NCBI GenBank assembly: GCA_036506795.1
Contig: DASXRC010000228.1
Location: 1-64,000 of the forward strand
Length of the DNA: 64,000 bases
Origin: DASXRC01 sp036506795
Lineage (GTDB): Bacteria > Actinomycetota > Actinomycetes > Mycobacteriales > Micromonosporaceae
Reading direction: 5' to 3'
Position numbers and translations under genes: made by a program. Position 1 is the first letter of the stretch. The number at the start of each line of letters is the position of its first letter. This document shows, piece by piece, positions 50,889 to 59,060 of the stretch. The notes under the pieces are model-generated. The model made no database searches. It was not told where the DNA came from and was given only the letters and a program-made list of their open reading frames with translations.

Positions 50889-51773
50889 GTGAGCAAGCGT
50901 CGCAGGAGCCCGCGGTCCGGCGAGCCGGCCGCGAAGCGGCCGCGGGTGCGCGACGTGTTCGTGCCCCGGCCGTTCGCCGGTCTCGCGGACGAACCGGACT
51001 GGATCGCTCTGCGCGAGCTCGTGCCGGCCGCCACCGCGCCGCTCACGCTCGCACCGGAGCTGGCCGAGCGGTACGGGGACCGACCGGTCACGCTCGCCAC
51101 GGTCCTACCGATGGCCTGGCCCGCCATGACGAAGCCGGACGGTCGCGTCTTCCTCGGCCTCCAGCGGCACGTGCAATCCGGCGACGTCTCGCGCGACGTC
51201 TCGGTGGCGCTGCTCGACGCGCTGGAGGCCGAGCCGGGTGGCCCGGTCTCGGTGCCACCGCTGCCGGGTGAGGGGCCACGGCTACAGGACGTGCTCGCGA
51301 ACCGCCCGCTCGACGTGACGGTCCACGATGGATTCGACTTCTGGCTCGACGACGACGCGGGAGACGACCCCAACGTCAAGGCCTCAATGGAGCGGGCCAA
51401 CGCGTCCGTCTACCCGACCGTCCGGCTCGCCGCCGCCCGCGCCGCGTACTGGTGCCGGGTGCCGGACAAGGCGCACGTCCGGTGGGTGCTGCCAGACGAC
51501 GAGGATGCCGCCCTTGACGCGCTGGCCCGGCTGGGCGGGGCCGGCGAGCTGCCGCTCGGCGACGGCACCCGGTTCGCCGGCATGTTCCGCGCGCACGGGC
51601 TGCTCGTGCCCGTCTGGGACCTCCCCCGCGACCCGGAGGCGGGCGAGTGGGAGGCGCCGCTCGCCGACTTCGCGAAGCGGTATGCGGATGCGCTCGGCGC
51701 CGACGGCCCACTCGACGCGGCGCAGCGCCGGTCCCGCCAGGGCCTGCTTGGCCGCCAACTCACGTTGCGTTAG
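50889..51773 (+). CDS. DUF5926 family protein
   Basis: A 294-residue actinobacterial protein of unknown function. A basic N-terminal tail (MSKRRRSPRSGEPAAKRPRV) precedes RDVFVPRPFAGLADEPDWIA, which is typical for DUF5926. The body has ALRELVPAATAPLTLAPELA, TLATVLPMAWPAMTKPDGRV and VHDGFDFWLDDDAGDDPNVK. No catalytic motif is evident. GTG 50889 has GGGAG five bases upstream. Its 3' end overlaps the convergent arginine deiminase gene by 14 bases, so the two genes share a transcription end region. Confidence 0.85.
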   Translation: MSKRRRSPRSGEPAAKRPRVRDVFVPRPFAGLADEPDWIALRELVPAATAPLTLAPELAERYGDRPVTLATVLPMAWPAMTKPDGRVFLGLQRHVQSGDVSRDVSVALLDALEAEPGGPVSVPPLPGEGPRLQDVLANRPLDVTVHDGFDFWLDDDAGDDPNVKASMERANASVYPTVRLAAARAAYWCRVPDKAHVRWVLPDDEDAALDALARLGGAGELPLGDGTRFAGMFRAHGLLVPVWDLPRDPEAGEWEAPLADFAKRYADALGADGPLDAAQRRSRQGLLGRQLTLR

Positions 51774-53010
51774 CGGGCCGGCCTTCGATTGGCGTACGGG
51801 AGATCGGGCACGACATGCACCGCGGGCCGCCACGACCCGAGCCCAACTCGGAGCCGGAGATCCGCAGCACCTCGATGCCGGCGCGTTCGAGCTGCGCGTT
51901 CGTCTCGACGTTCCGCTCGTAGGCCACGCACAGCCGCGGCGAGATGGCGAGCGTGTTGTTGCCGTCATCCCACTGCTCCCGCTCGGCCGTAACCGGGTCA
52001 AGTCCCGTGTCGATGAGTCGCAGCGTCTCGATGCCCATCGCCGCCGCCGCCGCGGCCAGGAACGGCCGCGGCTCGGCCACGACCGGTTCACCGTCGTCGC
52101 CCGCGGTCAGCACGTACGCCACGAGGCTGTGGGCGACACTGGGGTACATCAACACCGCATCGACATCGACCATCGTGCACACCGTGTCGAGGTGCATCGT
52201 GGCGCGCTCCTGCGCGATCGGCACCACGAGTAGGGTGTCCGCGAGGCCGGCCGCGAACGCGCGCCGGGCCAGCCGTTCGGCGCCGGCCGGCGTGGTCCGC
52301 TCGCCCACCCCGACGGCGACCACGCCCGGAGCCAACAACAGTACGTCGCCGCCCTCGACGTGCTCGAGGCCCGGCTCGTAGACCAGCGGTACGCCGGCGA
52401 AGCGCGGGTGGTGGCGGTAGATGGCGTAGGTGAGGGTCGTCTCGCGTCGCCGCGCGGGCATGGCCAGGCTGGTCACCGCGACGTGGTCGCGGATCCACGC
52501 CGAGGAGTCGCGGGTGAACAACAGGTTGGGCAACGGGTCGATGACGAAGTCCTGTCGGTCCATTAGCTGGTAGACCAGGCCGTCGCCGGCGGCGCCCGGC
52601 CACGACGTCGTCCGCAGCTCCTCGTGGGCGAGCCCGGCGATCAGCACCGCGGCCAACCCGGAAGGGTCGAGGTCGCTGAGGTGGTCGGCGACGCGCTGGC
52701 GCAGGGCGTCGCCGAGGCGCACGTCGGCCAGCACCGTGGCGATCGCCTCGTCGCGCGCCTCCGGCACGGTCAGCGTCTCGGCCAGCAGCTCGCGCATATA
52801 CAGCACTTCGACGCCGTTGCGGCGCAGCGTCTCGGCGAACGCATCGTGCTCCTCCTGCGCCCGGCCCACCCACGGAATGCCGTCGAACAGCAGCGTGTCG
52901 TTGTTCCGGGGCGTCAGCCGGGCAAGCTCCGGCCCGGGCCGGTGCAGCAGGACGGTGTTCAGGCCACCGACCTCGCTATCGACGAACTGGGTCACTCCCG
53001 CAGCGGTCAC
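51760..53010 (-). CDS. arcA: Arginine deiminase
   Basis: A 416-residue guanidino-modifying enzyme converting arginine to citrulline and ammonia. Landmarks: GGLNTVLLHRPGPELARLTP, NLLFTRDSSAWIRDHVAVTS (substrate Asp), YEPGLEHVEGGDVLLLAPGV, ERATMHLDTVCTMVDVDAVL (catalytic His) and the nucleophilic Cys398 in GSGRGGPRCMSCPI. The residue before the Cys is Arg, where I recall His in Pseudomonas ADI. The rest of the ADI pathway (ornithine carbamoyltransferase, carbamate kinase, antiporter) is not adjacent. The start is the ATG at 53010. It is divergent from the NERD-like gene. Confidence 0.93.
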   Translation of the reverse strand: MTAAGVTQFVDSEVGGLNTVLLHRPGPELARLTPRNNDTLLFDGIPWVGRAQEEHDAFAETLRRNGVEVLYMRELLAETLTVPEARDEAIATVLADVRLGDALRQRVADHLSDLDPSGLAAVLIAGLAHEELRTTSWPGAAGDGLVYQLMDRQDFVIDPLPNLLFTRDSSAWIRDHVAVTSLAMPARRRETTLTYAIYRHHPRFAGVPLVYEPGLEHVEGGDVLLLAPGVVAVGVGERTTPAGAERLARRAFAAGLADTLLVVPIAQERATMHLDTVCTMVDVDAVLMYPSVAHSLVAYVLTAGDDGEPVVAEPRPFLAAAAAAMGIETLRLIDTGLDPVTAEREQWDDGNNTLAISPRLCVAYERNVETNAQLERAGIEVLRISGSELGSGRGGPRCMSCPISRTPIEGRPANAT

Positions 53011-53115
53011 CCTCGCAGACTACGGGCAGCGCGTTCGCGCCATCTGAGGAAAGTTTCAGACGGGCAGATAGGGCATTGATCTCCGCTCATTGTCCGGTCA
53101 GTTCGCTCCGACATC

Positions 53116-53146
53116 TTGCTTCCGTACCGATGCGAGCACGTACCGT
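53116..53146 (+). promoter_or_regulatory. Promoter, NERD-like gene
   Basis: TTGCTT (53116-53121) and TACCGT (53141-53146) are 19 bp apart. They are followed by a leader of about 35 bases that contains the GGAGG ribosome-binding site, so this is a conventional leadered promoter. Confidence 0.5.
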
Positions 53147-53187
53147 GATGACACACAACTCCACGGGACCTTTTGCCGGAGGTCGCC

Positions 53188-53907
53188 ATGACCGTCTTTT
53201 CCGCGCGCGGAGCGTTTGTCCCATCGGGCGCCGGACCGCACGACAACGGATACGAGCTGATCGAGGGCGCCAAGGCCGGTCCGATGGAGTGGGCCCGGCG
53301 CCGCCGTGCCGAACGGGAGGCGCGCCGGGTGGAAGCGGCCGGGAATCGCGCCCTGGTCAGGCTTGCCCACCTCGGCCCGGCATGGCACGTCGTCGAATGG
53401 CCGCGCCCCGAGGTGCCCACGGCGCAGTGGATGGACGCCACCGGTCAGGCCGGCCCGGAACGGGCCGGCTTTCTCGCTATCGGGCCGGGCGGCGTGTTCG
53501 CGGTGACGGTCGCCGACAACGGGCGATCGCGCCTGCTCCTCGCCGGCGACGTCGTCCAGATCAACGGCCGGCGTCGGCCGTGGGTCATCGAGGCGAAGCG
53601 CGACGCCCGGCGGGCGGGCCGGGCGCTCTCGGCCGCGATCGGCCAGCCCGTGCCGGCGGTCCCCGTCCTCGCCCTGGTCGGTTCCGGGGTCGTCACCGTG
53701 TACGGCCTACCGAAAGACTGCCTGGTCGCGACCCACCGCGATCTGGACCGGCTGCTGATCGCGAGCGGTCCGCGCATCAGCCCGGCGACCGCGGAGAAGC
53801 TGTCGGCGGTCGCCCGCCATCCGACGACGTGGCGGCACCCGGCGGTCGACTATCGGTGGTACGCCGACGGGCAAACGGCCGCTGACAAGAGGACGGCTCG
53901 CAGGTAA
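53188..53907 (+). CDS. NERD-like (nuclease-related) domain protein
   Basis: A 239-residue soluble protein. A basic N-terminal helix (PMEWARRRRAEREARRVEAA) leads into a possible NERD-type core: GPAWHVVEWPRPEVPTAQWM, AGFLAIGPGGVFAVTVADNG and LAGDVVQINGRRRPWVIEAK. The E-K pair and strand order resemble a PD-(D/E)XK fold. The C-terminal region has VVTVYGLPKDCLVATHRDLD. I am moderately confident in the fold and give no function. ATG 53188 has GGAGG six bases upstream. A good promoter lies 40 bases further up. Confidence 0.65.
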   Translation: MTVFSARGAFVPSGAGPHDNGYELIEGAKAGPMEWARRRRAEREARRVEAAGNRALVRLAHLGPAWHVVEWPRPEVPTAQWMDATGQAGPERAGFLAIGPGGVFAVTVADNGRSRLLLAGDVVQINGRRRPWVIEAKRDARRAGRALSAAIGQPVPAVPVLALVGSGVVTVYGLPKDCLVATHRDLDRLLIASGPRISPATAEKLSAVARHPTTWRHPAVDYRWYADGQTAADKRTARR

Positions 53908-53983
53908 CGTCACCTGGGGTCCCGCCAGCGGTTCCGGCCGGTTACCGTGCGGCCTCGGGACCCTGGGCGCATGGGAGGCGCGT

Positions 53984-54445
53984 GTGGCGCACGTCGAGCT
54001 TTCGCTCTCGGAGGCGTTCGTACTCGGCACGGGCCCCACAGAAGAAGCGGAAGAACCCGACGTCCTCGAGCGCTGGGCGGCGACCGTACGCGAGGCGGAC
54101 GAGCCGTGCCTCGTGATCGACACCGCTGCCGTCATCGTCGCCACCTCGGCCTCCTGCTGCTCGCTGCTCGGACTCGGCCACCCCGCGCGCACGGTCGGCC
54201 GGTTTCTGCTCGATGGCGTCCTGCGGTTGGTCGACTTCACCGCGGCGGGTGGCCAGCTCACCGAGACCGAGATCGACAAGATTCCCCCGCTGCTGGCGCT
54301 CTCGTCCGGCCGGCTGGCGCGGGGGATCATGCGCATCCAGTGCAGCGCGGACGCGTCCCAGCACGCGACCATCGACGCGATCGCCACACCGCTGCTGCGC
54401 GGCGAGAAGCCCGCGGGCTCGCTCACGTTCTTCTCGGCGGTCTAA
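53984..54445 (+). CDS. PAS-like small protein
   Basis: A 153-residue protein. An acidic N-terminal stretch (LSLSEAFVLGTGPTEEAEEP) is followed by ADEPCLVIDTAAVIVATSAS then CCSLLGLGHPARTVGRFLLD, the start of a PAS fold. The middle is LVDFTAAGGQLTETEIDKIP, and the final strands are HATIDAIATPLLRGEKPAGS and LTFFSAV. No effector domain is attached, so it would act in trans. GTG 53984 is used with GGGAGG five bases upstream. The next gene begins 44 bases after its end. Confidence 0.65.
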   Translation: MAHVELSLSEAFVLGTGPTEEAEEPDVLERWAATVREADEPCLVIDTAAVIVATSASCCSLLGLGHPARTVGRFLLDGVLRLVDFTAAGGQLTETEIDKIPPLLALSSGRLARGIMRIQCSADASQHATIDAIATPLLRGEKPAGSLTFFSAV

Positions 54446-54475
54446 ATCCGCACCGGACGCCCCGCCCGCCTGCCG

Positions 54476-54481
54476 TACTCT
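54476..54481 (+). promoter_or_regulatory. -10 box, ACT protein gene, leaderless spacing
   Basis: TACTCT ends seven bases before ATG 54489. The spacer TCCCCTC has no ribosome-binding site. Confidence 0.55.
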
Positions 54482-54488
54482 TCCCCTC

Positions 54489-54878
54489 ATGCTGGACCTG
54501 GACCTGCTGCCCGAGGAGTACGCCGTGTGCCGGCTACCCGCGGGAAGCGCGCTGCCGAACGGCCTGTCGCCGGGTCCCGACTCGGGCGGCGTGGTATCGA
54601 TCACGTGGGCGCCGGACGAGATGTCGATCATCTGCCCGGCCGACCGGGTGCCGGCCGAGGCCACCGTCGAGACGCCGTGGCGCTGCCTGCGGGTGGTGGG
54701 GCCACTCGATCTAGCGCTCACCGGCATCCTGGCGTCGCTAGTCGTCCCGCTGGCGGATGCCCGCGTGAACATCGTTGCGTTCTCCACATTCGACACCGAC
54801 TATGTGCTCGTCCCCTCGGTCCGGCTGGCGGAGGCGGTGGCGACCCTCGCCGCCGCGGGTCATCGCATCGCCACGTGA
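54489..54878 (+). CDS. ACT-domain (CASTOR-like) protein
   Basis: A 129-residue protein. It starts MLDLDLLPEEYAVCRLPAGS, then has GVVSITWAPDEMSIICPADR, TPWRCLRVVGPLDLALTGIL, VPLADARVNIVAFSTFDTDY and VLVPSVRLAEAVATLAAAGH. This is the CASTOR/ThrR-like ACT pattern, in which paired ACT folds bind an amino acid. It carries no catalytic domain and may act as a small sensor. ATG 54489 is leaderless by position. The lipoprotein gene lies 46 bases downstream and pheA about 590 bases downstream, which may be coincidence. Confidence 0.85.
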   Translation: MLDLDLLPEEYAVCRLPAGSALPNGLSPGPDSGGVVSITWAPDEMSIICPADRVPAEATVETPWRCLRVVGPLDLALTGILASLVVPLADARVNIVAFSTFDTDYVLVPSVRLAEAVATLAAAGHRIAT

Positions 54879-54924
54879 TTACGATGGGCACCGCCCATCC
54901 CGCGTCCCCACAAGGAATCCGTAC

Positions 54925-55434
54925 GTGCCGGAGGTCCCGACCCTCGCCCGCGCGCTCACCCTGATCGGGTGTGTCGCCGCGTTGACCGCCTGTGGTCGGC
55001 CGCCGGAGCTCAACCCACCGCCGAGCCCCCTCGTGCCCCACCCGTCCATCACCACGACCGCCACTTTGTTCCCGCCCCCGACCGACCTCCCGAGTGAAGT
55101 GCCGACGCGCACGGCCGACGCGGCGCCGACCTTTGGCGAGGCGTACGCGGTCAGCTGCGCCGGTTATCCATCCGGCGACGCGGTGGTCGCGCTCCTCCGG
55201 CGTACCCCCGGACTGCTCTCCGCGAACGCACGGGTGACCATCCGGACCGGGCCGCTGTGCGCGGGCACCTGGCAGTACACCGTGGTCTCGGTCAGCGGTC
55301 GGGAACCGCTCGCCGCCGTGACGCGGGGCAGGCCCGGCGCGCTGCGCCTGGTCACGGCGGGCACCGACGTGTGCAGCATTCCGGTCCGGACCGGAGCGCC
55401 GGCCGGCATCCAGTACGCCGCGGCCTGCCCCTGA
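54925..55434 (+). CDS. Putative lipoprotein of unknown function
   Basis: A 169-residue secreted protein. The signal sequence MPEVPTLARALTLIGCVAAL ends in a lipobox (ALTACGR). A proline/threonine-rich linker follows (PELNPPPSPLVPHPSITTTA), then a compact cysteine-bearing domain (FGEAYAVSCAGYPSGDAVVA; GPLCAGTWQYTVVSVSG; AGTDVCSIPVRTGAPAGIQY). Four cysteines in the domain suggest two disulfides. No family is recognised. GTG 54925 has AAGGA eight bases upstream. It may be independent of its neighbours. Confidence 0.7.
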   Translation: MPEVPTLARALTLIGCVAALTACGRPPELNPPPSPLVPHPSITTTATLFPPPTDLPSEVPTRTADAAPTFGEAYAVSCAGYPSGDAVVALLRRTPGLLSANARVTIRTGPLCAGTWQYTVVSVSGREPLAAVTRGRPGALRLVTAGTDVCSIPVRTGAPAGIQYAAACP

Positions 55435-55453
55435 CCGGTCGCCCACCGGCTAC

Positions 55454-55459
55454 TACGCT
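55454..55459 (+). promoter_or_regulatory. -10 box, pheA, leaderless spacing
   Basis: TACGCT ends six bases before ATG 55466, with no ribosome-binding site in TTTCCC. Confidence 0.5.
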
Positions 55460-55465
55460 TTTCCC

Positions 55466-56422
55466 ATGCCGGGAGTCCCACCCGCCCGCTTCGTCTACCT
55501 CGGTCCGGAGGGCACCTTCACCGAGCAGGCTCTGCGCACGATTCCCGCTGCCGAGCGCGGGACTCGGACGGCGGCGCGCAGTGTGCCGGAGGCGCTCGAC
55601 GCGGTGCGGGTCGGTGACGCGGACGCCGCGCTGGTGCCGCTGGAAAACTCCATCGGCGGGGCGGTGCCCGTGACGCTCGACGAGCTCGCCGCCGGCGATC
55701 CGCTGGTCATCACCCGCGAGGTCGTACTCCCGGTGGAGTTCGTGCTCGCCGCCCGGGCGGACTTTCCGATCGAGCGGGTCGACACCCTGGCCGCGCATCC
55801 GCAGGCCGCCGCGCAGTGCCGCGGCTGGCTGCGGGCGAACCTGCCGGACGCGACCATTGTCGACGTGCTCTCCAACGCGGCGGCCGCGGTCGGCGCCGCG
55901 CAGGGCGAGTACGACGCGGCCATCTGCGCCCCGATCGGGGCCTTCCGCTACCGACTCACGGTTCTCGCCGACAAGATTGCCGACCATCCCGACGCGGTCA
56001 CCCGCTTCGCGCTCGTCACGCGGCCGGGCCCGCCACCGGCACCGACCGGCGACGACGTCACGTCGCTCGCCGTGTACATCGCACACGACCGGGTCGGCGC
56101 GCTGCTCGCGGTGCTGATGGAGCTGGCGGTACGCGGCGTCAACCTCACCCGCATCGAGTCCCGGCCGACCGGGGAGCGACTCGGCAGGTACGTGTTCTTC
56201 CTCGACTGCACCGGACACGTGGCCGAGAAGAGGCTCGGCGAGGCGCTGCAAGGGCTGCGCAGGATCTGCGCCGACGTGCGCTTCCTCGGGTCGTATCCCC
56301 GGCATCGATGGACGGACGCGGCCGGCGAGCGGCCGGTGCCCGCGCCACCCGGACTCTCCGATGTGGACTTCGCCGACGCGGCGGCCTGGCTGGGCCGCAT
56401 CCGCGCCGGCGACCTCGGCTAG
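55466..56422 (+). CDS. pheA: Prephenate dehydratase with C-terminal ACT domain
   Basis: A 318-residue enzyme making phenylpyruvate from prephenate in phenylalanine synthesis. The dehydratase domain shows FVYLGPEGTFTEQALRTIPA, ALVPLENSIGGAVPVTLDEL, HPQAAAQCRGWLRANLPDAT and AVTRFALVTRPG with the conserved TRF. The C-terminal ACT regulatory domain has NLTRIESRPTGERLGRYVFF, including the ESRP effector-binding motif for Phe. The size and order match actinobacterial PheA (no chorismate mutase domain). ATG 55466 is leaderless by position. The dehydratase appears alone, not with aro genes. Confidence 0.95.
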   Translation: MPGVPPARFVYLGPEGTFTEQALRTIPAAERGTRTAARSVPEALDAVRVGDADAALVPLENSIGGAVPVTLDELAAGDPLVITREVVLPVEFVLAARADFPIERVDTLAAHPQAAAQCRGWLRANLPDATIVDVLSNAAAAVGAAQGEYDAAICAPIGAFRYRLTVLADKIADHPDAVTRFALVTRPGPPPAPTGDDVTSLAVYIAHDRVGALLAVLMELAVRGVNLTRIESRPTGERLGRYVFFLDCTGHVAEKRLGEALQGLRRICADVRFLGSYPRHRWTDAAGERPVPAPPGLSDVDFADAAAWLGRIRAGDLG

Positions 56423-56537
56423 CGGGAATCGGCGCACGGCGCCGTCCCGGATGTCGCCCGAGGCTCGACCGCCCCCGCGAGCGTGTGGACACCTGTGGAT
56501 AAGCCATGCCACTGGGACACGGCAACACCCCGCCGAC

Positions 56538-56629
56538 CACCTTTGCTCTGCCTCCGTGGGCGATACACCAAGACGCCGAGGCGCGGCCTCGTCCGTTCGG
56601 CGTCCCCCCCGTGGAAGCAGAGCAAAGGT
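56538..56629. repeat. TTTGCTCTGCTTCC palindromic element, copy 3
   Basis: Left arm CCTTTGCTCTGCCTCC begins at 56538, with one base different from copy 1. The right arm is GGAAGCAGAGCAAAGG. The interior has further GC-rich pairing (GACGCCGAGGCG...CGTTCGGCGTC). It lies between the convergent pheA and AIM24 genes and is the third copy in the window. The remainder of the 56423-56705 gap is featureless. Confidence 0.8.
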
Positions 56630-56705
56630 GGTCGCACGCATGCCCGGAGGTCGGCGCGACACCACGTCGAGCCTTCGGCGACGTCGGGCGCAGCCTCGCG
56701 GCAGG

Positions 56706-57431
56706 TCAGTTGCCCAGCAATCCGCCGAGCACGCCGCCGCTCTGATGACCCGTCCCCACGGCGCCGCCGTGCGGCTCCTCCGACGGCTGCACCACGACGA
56801 ATCCCTGACCGGCGAAGCTCATCGTGAACGCCTCGCCGGTGGTGCGGCCCAGTAGCGTGCCGAGCCCGAGCTGGTCGGCGCGGTGGTATCCCGTCTGCAG
56901 GGTGGACGACCAACAGATCGCGGCCTGCGGGTCCACGTACGTGGGCTGGTCGACGTTGAGGACGACCGGCGTGCCCTTCGTGGTGATCGCGATCCGGCCC
57001 TGCCCGGAGAACACGCAGTTGAACAAGCCGGCCGATGAGAGCATGCCCATGCCCTGGACCATCTTGATGTCGTACTGCAGGCTGGCGTCGAAGGCGAGCA
57101 CGTTGGCGCCGTTAATGGACAGCGCATCGCCGGGTTCGAGGTCGACGAGGTGGATGTCGGCGGCGCGGTCGCCGAGGAAGACGTCACCGCGACCGCTCAG
57201 CTTCATCAGCGGTACGCCCTCGCCGGTGACCTTCTGCTTCAACCACTTACCGACTCCGCCCGAGCCGAGCGCCTGAAACTTCACCTGGCCCTGGTACGCG
57301 ACCATCGAGCCGGTCCGGGCCATGCACTCGCCGTCCAGCTCGATCTTGAGCATCTTGGAGTTCTGCAGCCGGATCCCAGGCTGTGCGGACTCCTTCTCCA
57401 GGTTCTCCGCGGAGAACAGCGCGCTGCGCAT
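56706..57431 (-). CDS. AIM24 family protein
   Basis: A 241-residue beta-rich protein. It reads MRSALFSAENLEKESAQPGI, then SKMLKIELDGECMARTGSMV, YQGQVKFQALGSGG, GVPLMKLSGRGDVFLGDRAA and DIHLVDLEPGDALSINGANV, and later LTTKGTPVVLNVD-like ITTKGTPVVLNVDQPTYVDP. This pattern is AIM24, a double-stranded beta-helix family found in actinobacteria without a settled role. The C-terminus is Gly-rich (GAVGTGHQSGGVLGGLLGN). ATG 57431 is chosen with AGGAGG ten bases upstream. It is convergent with pheA across a palindromic element. Confidence 0.88.
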   Translation of the reverse strand: MRSALFSAENLEKESAQPGIRLQNSKMLKIELDGECMARTGSMVAYQGQVKFQALGSGGVGKWLKQKVTGEGVPLMKLSGRGDVFLGDRAADIHLVDLEPGDALSINGANVLAFDASLQYDIKMVQGMGMLSSAGLFNCVFSGQGRIAITTKGTPVVLNVDQPTYVDPQAAICWSSTLQTGYHRADQLGLGTLLGRTTGEAFTMSFAGQGFVVVQPSEEPHGGAVGTGHQSGGVLGGLLGN

Positions 57432-57528
57432 TTGGGGGTTCCTCCTGTAGGGGGTCGTCGCCCGAGGGTAGGAGGCGTACGCAAGCCAGGCAACGCCCCG
57501 TCGCCGAGCCGACTCGGTCCGCGTCGGG

Positions 57529-57882
57529 CTACGCCCAGCCGAGCGCGTGCAGGCGCTTATCGTCGATGCCGAAGTGGTGGGCGATCTCGTGCACGACCGT
57601 GATGGCCACCTCGTCCACCACCTCGTCCTCGTCCTCGCAGATGCGCAGGATCGGGTGCCGGTAAATCGTGATCCGGTCGGGCAGTACGCCGGCGTAGTTC
57701 CAGCCGCGATCGGTGAGCGCGTGCCCCTCGTACAGGCCGAGCAGGTCCGGATCCTCCGGCGGTGGGTCATCCTCGACGAGGATGACCACGTTGTCCATGA
57801 GGTCGAGCAGCTCCTCCGGCACCTCGTCGAGGGCCTCCGAGACGAGCTCCTCGAACCGCTCCCGAGTCATGACAACCGGCAC
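57529..57882 (-). CDS. Small zinc metallopeptidase-like protein (zincin fold)
   Basis: A 117-residue cytoplasmic protein of the small metallopeptidase family found in most actinobacteria. The start is MPVVMTRERFEELVSEALDE, then VPEELLDLMDNVVILVEDDP and LGLYEGHALTDRGWNYAGVL. The zinc motif is VVHEIAHHFGID (HEXXH), near the C-terminus. GTG 57882 is preferred because homologues carry a few residues before the MTRExF core and CACAAT lies six bases upstream (weak -10). ATG 57870 is the alternative. Its catalytic activity has not been settled as far as I know. Confidence 0.85.
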   Translation of the reverse strand: MPVVMTRERFEELVSEALDEVPEELLDLMDNVVILVEDDPPPEDPDLLGLYEGHALTDRGWNYAGVLPDRITIYRHPILRICEDEDEVVDEVAITVVHEIAHHFGIDDKRLHALGWA

Positions 57883-57911
57883 GGCCCTATTGTGCCGCCG
57901 CCATCCCCGCA

Positions 57912-57966
57912 ACTCCGTCAGAGTCGGGCGGTTGGGCGCGGCCAAACGCCCCAACTCCGACGGAGT
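57912..57966. repeat. ACTCCGTC hairpin element
   Basis: ACTCCGTCAGAGT (57912-57924) and ACTCCGACGGAGT (57954-57966) are inverted with 12 of 13 matches. The loop side extends the stem with GGGCG/CGCCC. It lies upstream of the metallopeptidase gene and downstream of the OsmC gene on the same strand. Confidence 0.65.
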
Positions 57967-57995
57967 CGTGTCGGGGTGCCCGCTCGGTGTCGCGG

Positions 57996-58424
57996 TCAGG
58001 CGAGGCGCGCCGACAGGGTGATGTCGGCGCCCGGCGAGAGCAGGCGCGAGATCGGGCAGTTGTCCTTCGCGCTCTCCGCGATCTTGTTGAACTCGGCCGC
58101 CTCGATGTTCGGGACCTCACCGACAGCATCCAGATCGATGCGGGTCACGGTCATGCCGGCGTCGGTCTTGTCCAGGTGCACCTGGGCGGTCGTGGAGATC
58201 GCGGTCGGGGGGAACCCCGCGTCGGTGAGCGCCTTGGAGAGGGCCATCGAGAAGCACCCGGAGTGCGCGGCGCCGATGAGCTCCTCGGGGTTACTCCCCT
58301 CGCCGTCCTCGAAGCGGGACTTGAACGAGTAGTTGGCTTCCAGGCCGCCACCACCGGTGCGCATCGTGCCGGCGCCCTCGGTGAGGGTGCCCTCCCAGCG
58401 GGCTGTTGCGGTGCGGATAGGCAT
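57996..58424 (-). CDS. OsmC-family peroxiredoxin-like protein
   Basis: A 142-residue organic hydroperoxide resistance-type protein. It starts MPIRTATARWEGTLTEGAGT and contains NPEELIGAAHSGCFSMALSK with the peroxidatic Cys. The second Cys is in FNKIAESAKDNCPISRLL. Between them FPPTAISTTAQVHLDKTDAG fits OsmC. It should reduce organic or osmotic-stress peroxides using a thiol. ATG 58424 has TAGCGT seven bases upstream and no ribosome-binding site. The gene is divergent from the membrane protein gene at 58495. Confidence 0.93.
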   Translation of the reverse strand: MPIRTATARWEGTLTEGAGTMRTGGGGLEANYSFKSRFEDGEGSNPEELIGAAHSGCFSMALSKALTDAGFPPTAISTTAQVHLDKTDAGMTVTRIDLDAVGEVPNIEAAEFNKIAESAKDNCPISRLLSPGADITLSARLA

Positions 58425-58431
58425 GGGACCG

Positions 58432-58437
58432 ACGCTA
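58432..58437 (-). promoter_or_regulatory. -10 box, OsmC gene, leaderless spacing
   Basis: TAGCGT on the minus strand ends seven bases before ATG 58424. The spacer CGGTCCC has no ribosome-binding site. Confidence 0.55.
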
Positions 58438-58494
58438 GTCGAAACGCCGTGCGGATGCGACGATGCGACGAAACGCCCGATCCGGGAGGCGCGG

Positions 58495-59034
58495 ATGGCG
58501 CGGCGACTGCTCGCGGGCCTGGGCGGCACGCTCGCCGGCTTCGGATTCTTGGCGGCGCTGGCCTCGCTCGCGCTGCCGTGGGCCAGGTACCGGGTGAGCG
58601 CGGACGCCGTCGCGGTCGGCAGCGGCACAGGCGACGACGTGGCGGGCAGCGCGGTCGTGTTCCAGCTCGACCGGGGATCGTGGTACGTCCTCTGCCTGTT
58701 CGCACTCTTCGGGCTCGTGGTGGGCGCGGCTGTCGCCCGACCGCGGCCGGCGCGCTGGGCCGGGCTCGCCGCCGTCGTGCTCGGGCTGGCCGGCCTGCTC
58801 CTGGTCGTCGACCAGGCGAACCGACTGACCGACTCGTCGATCTCCCTGACCACGGGTCTCGCCCGCATGGACATGCTGGTGACGCGGCTGAGCGGGGTCT
58901 GGTACGGCCTGGCCGGCGCGCCGCTGCTCGGCATCGGCGCGGGTCTGCTGTCGGTCGGACGCGGGGCCATCCCCGATGTCCGACCTCTCCGCGGGCTGCC
59001 CGTGGACCGAGCTAGCCGCGGTCTTCCCAACTGA
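58495..59034 (+). CDS. Four-TM membrane protein of unknown function
   Basis: A 179-residue protein with four predicted TM helices: GLGGTLAGFGFLAALASLAL, WYVLCLFALFGLVVGAAVA, WAGLAAVVLGLAGLLLVV and WYGLAGAPLLGIGAGLLSVG. An extracytoplasmic loop between TM1 and TM2 includes YRVSADAVAVGSGTGDDVAG. No family is recognised; the topology resembles small actinobacterial envelope proteins. ATG 58495 has GGGAGG six bases upstream. The next gene follows 26 bases downstream and could be co-transcribed. Confidence 0.65.
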   Translation: MARRLLAGLGGTLAGFGFLAALASLALPWARYRVSADAVAVGSGTGDDVAGSAVVFQLDRGSWYVLCLFALFGLVVGAAVARPRPARWAGLAAVVLGLAGLLLVVDQANRLTDSSISLTTGLARMDMLVTRLSGVWYGLAGAPLLGIGAGLLSVGRGAIPDVRPLRGLPVDRASRGLPN

Positions 59035-59060
59035 GTGGTCAGTCAGGCAGGATCCCGGCC

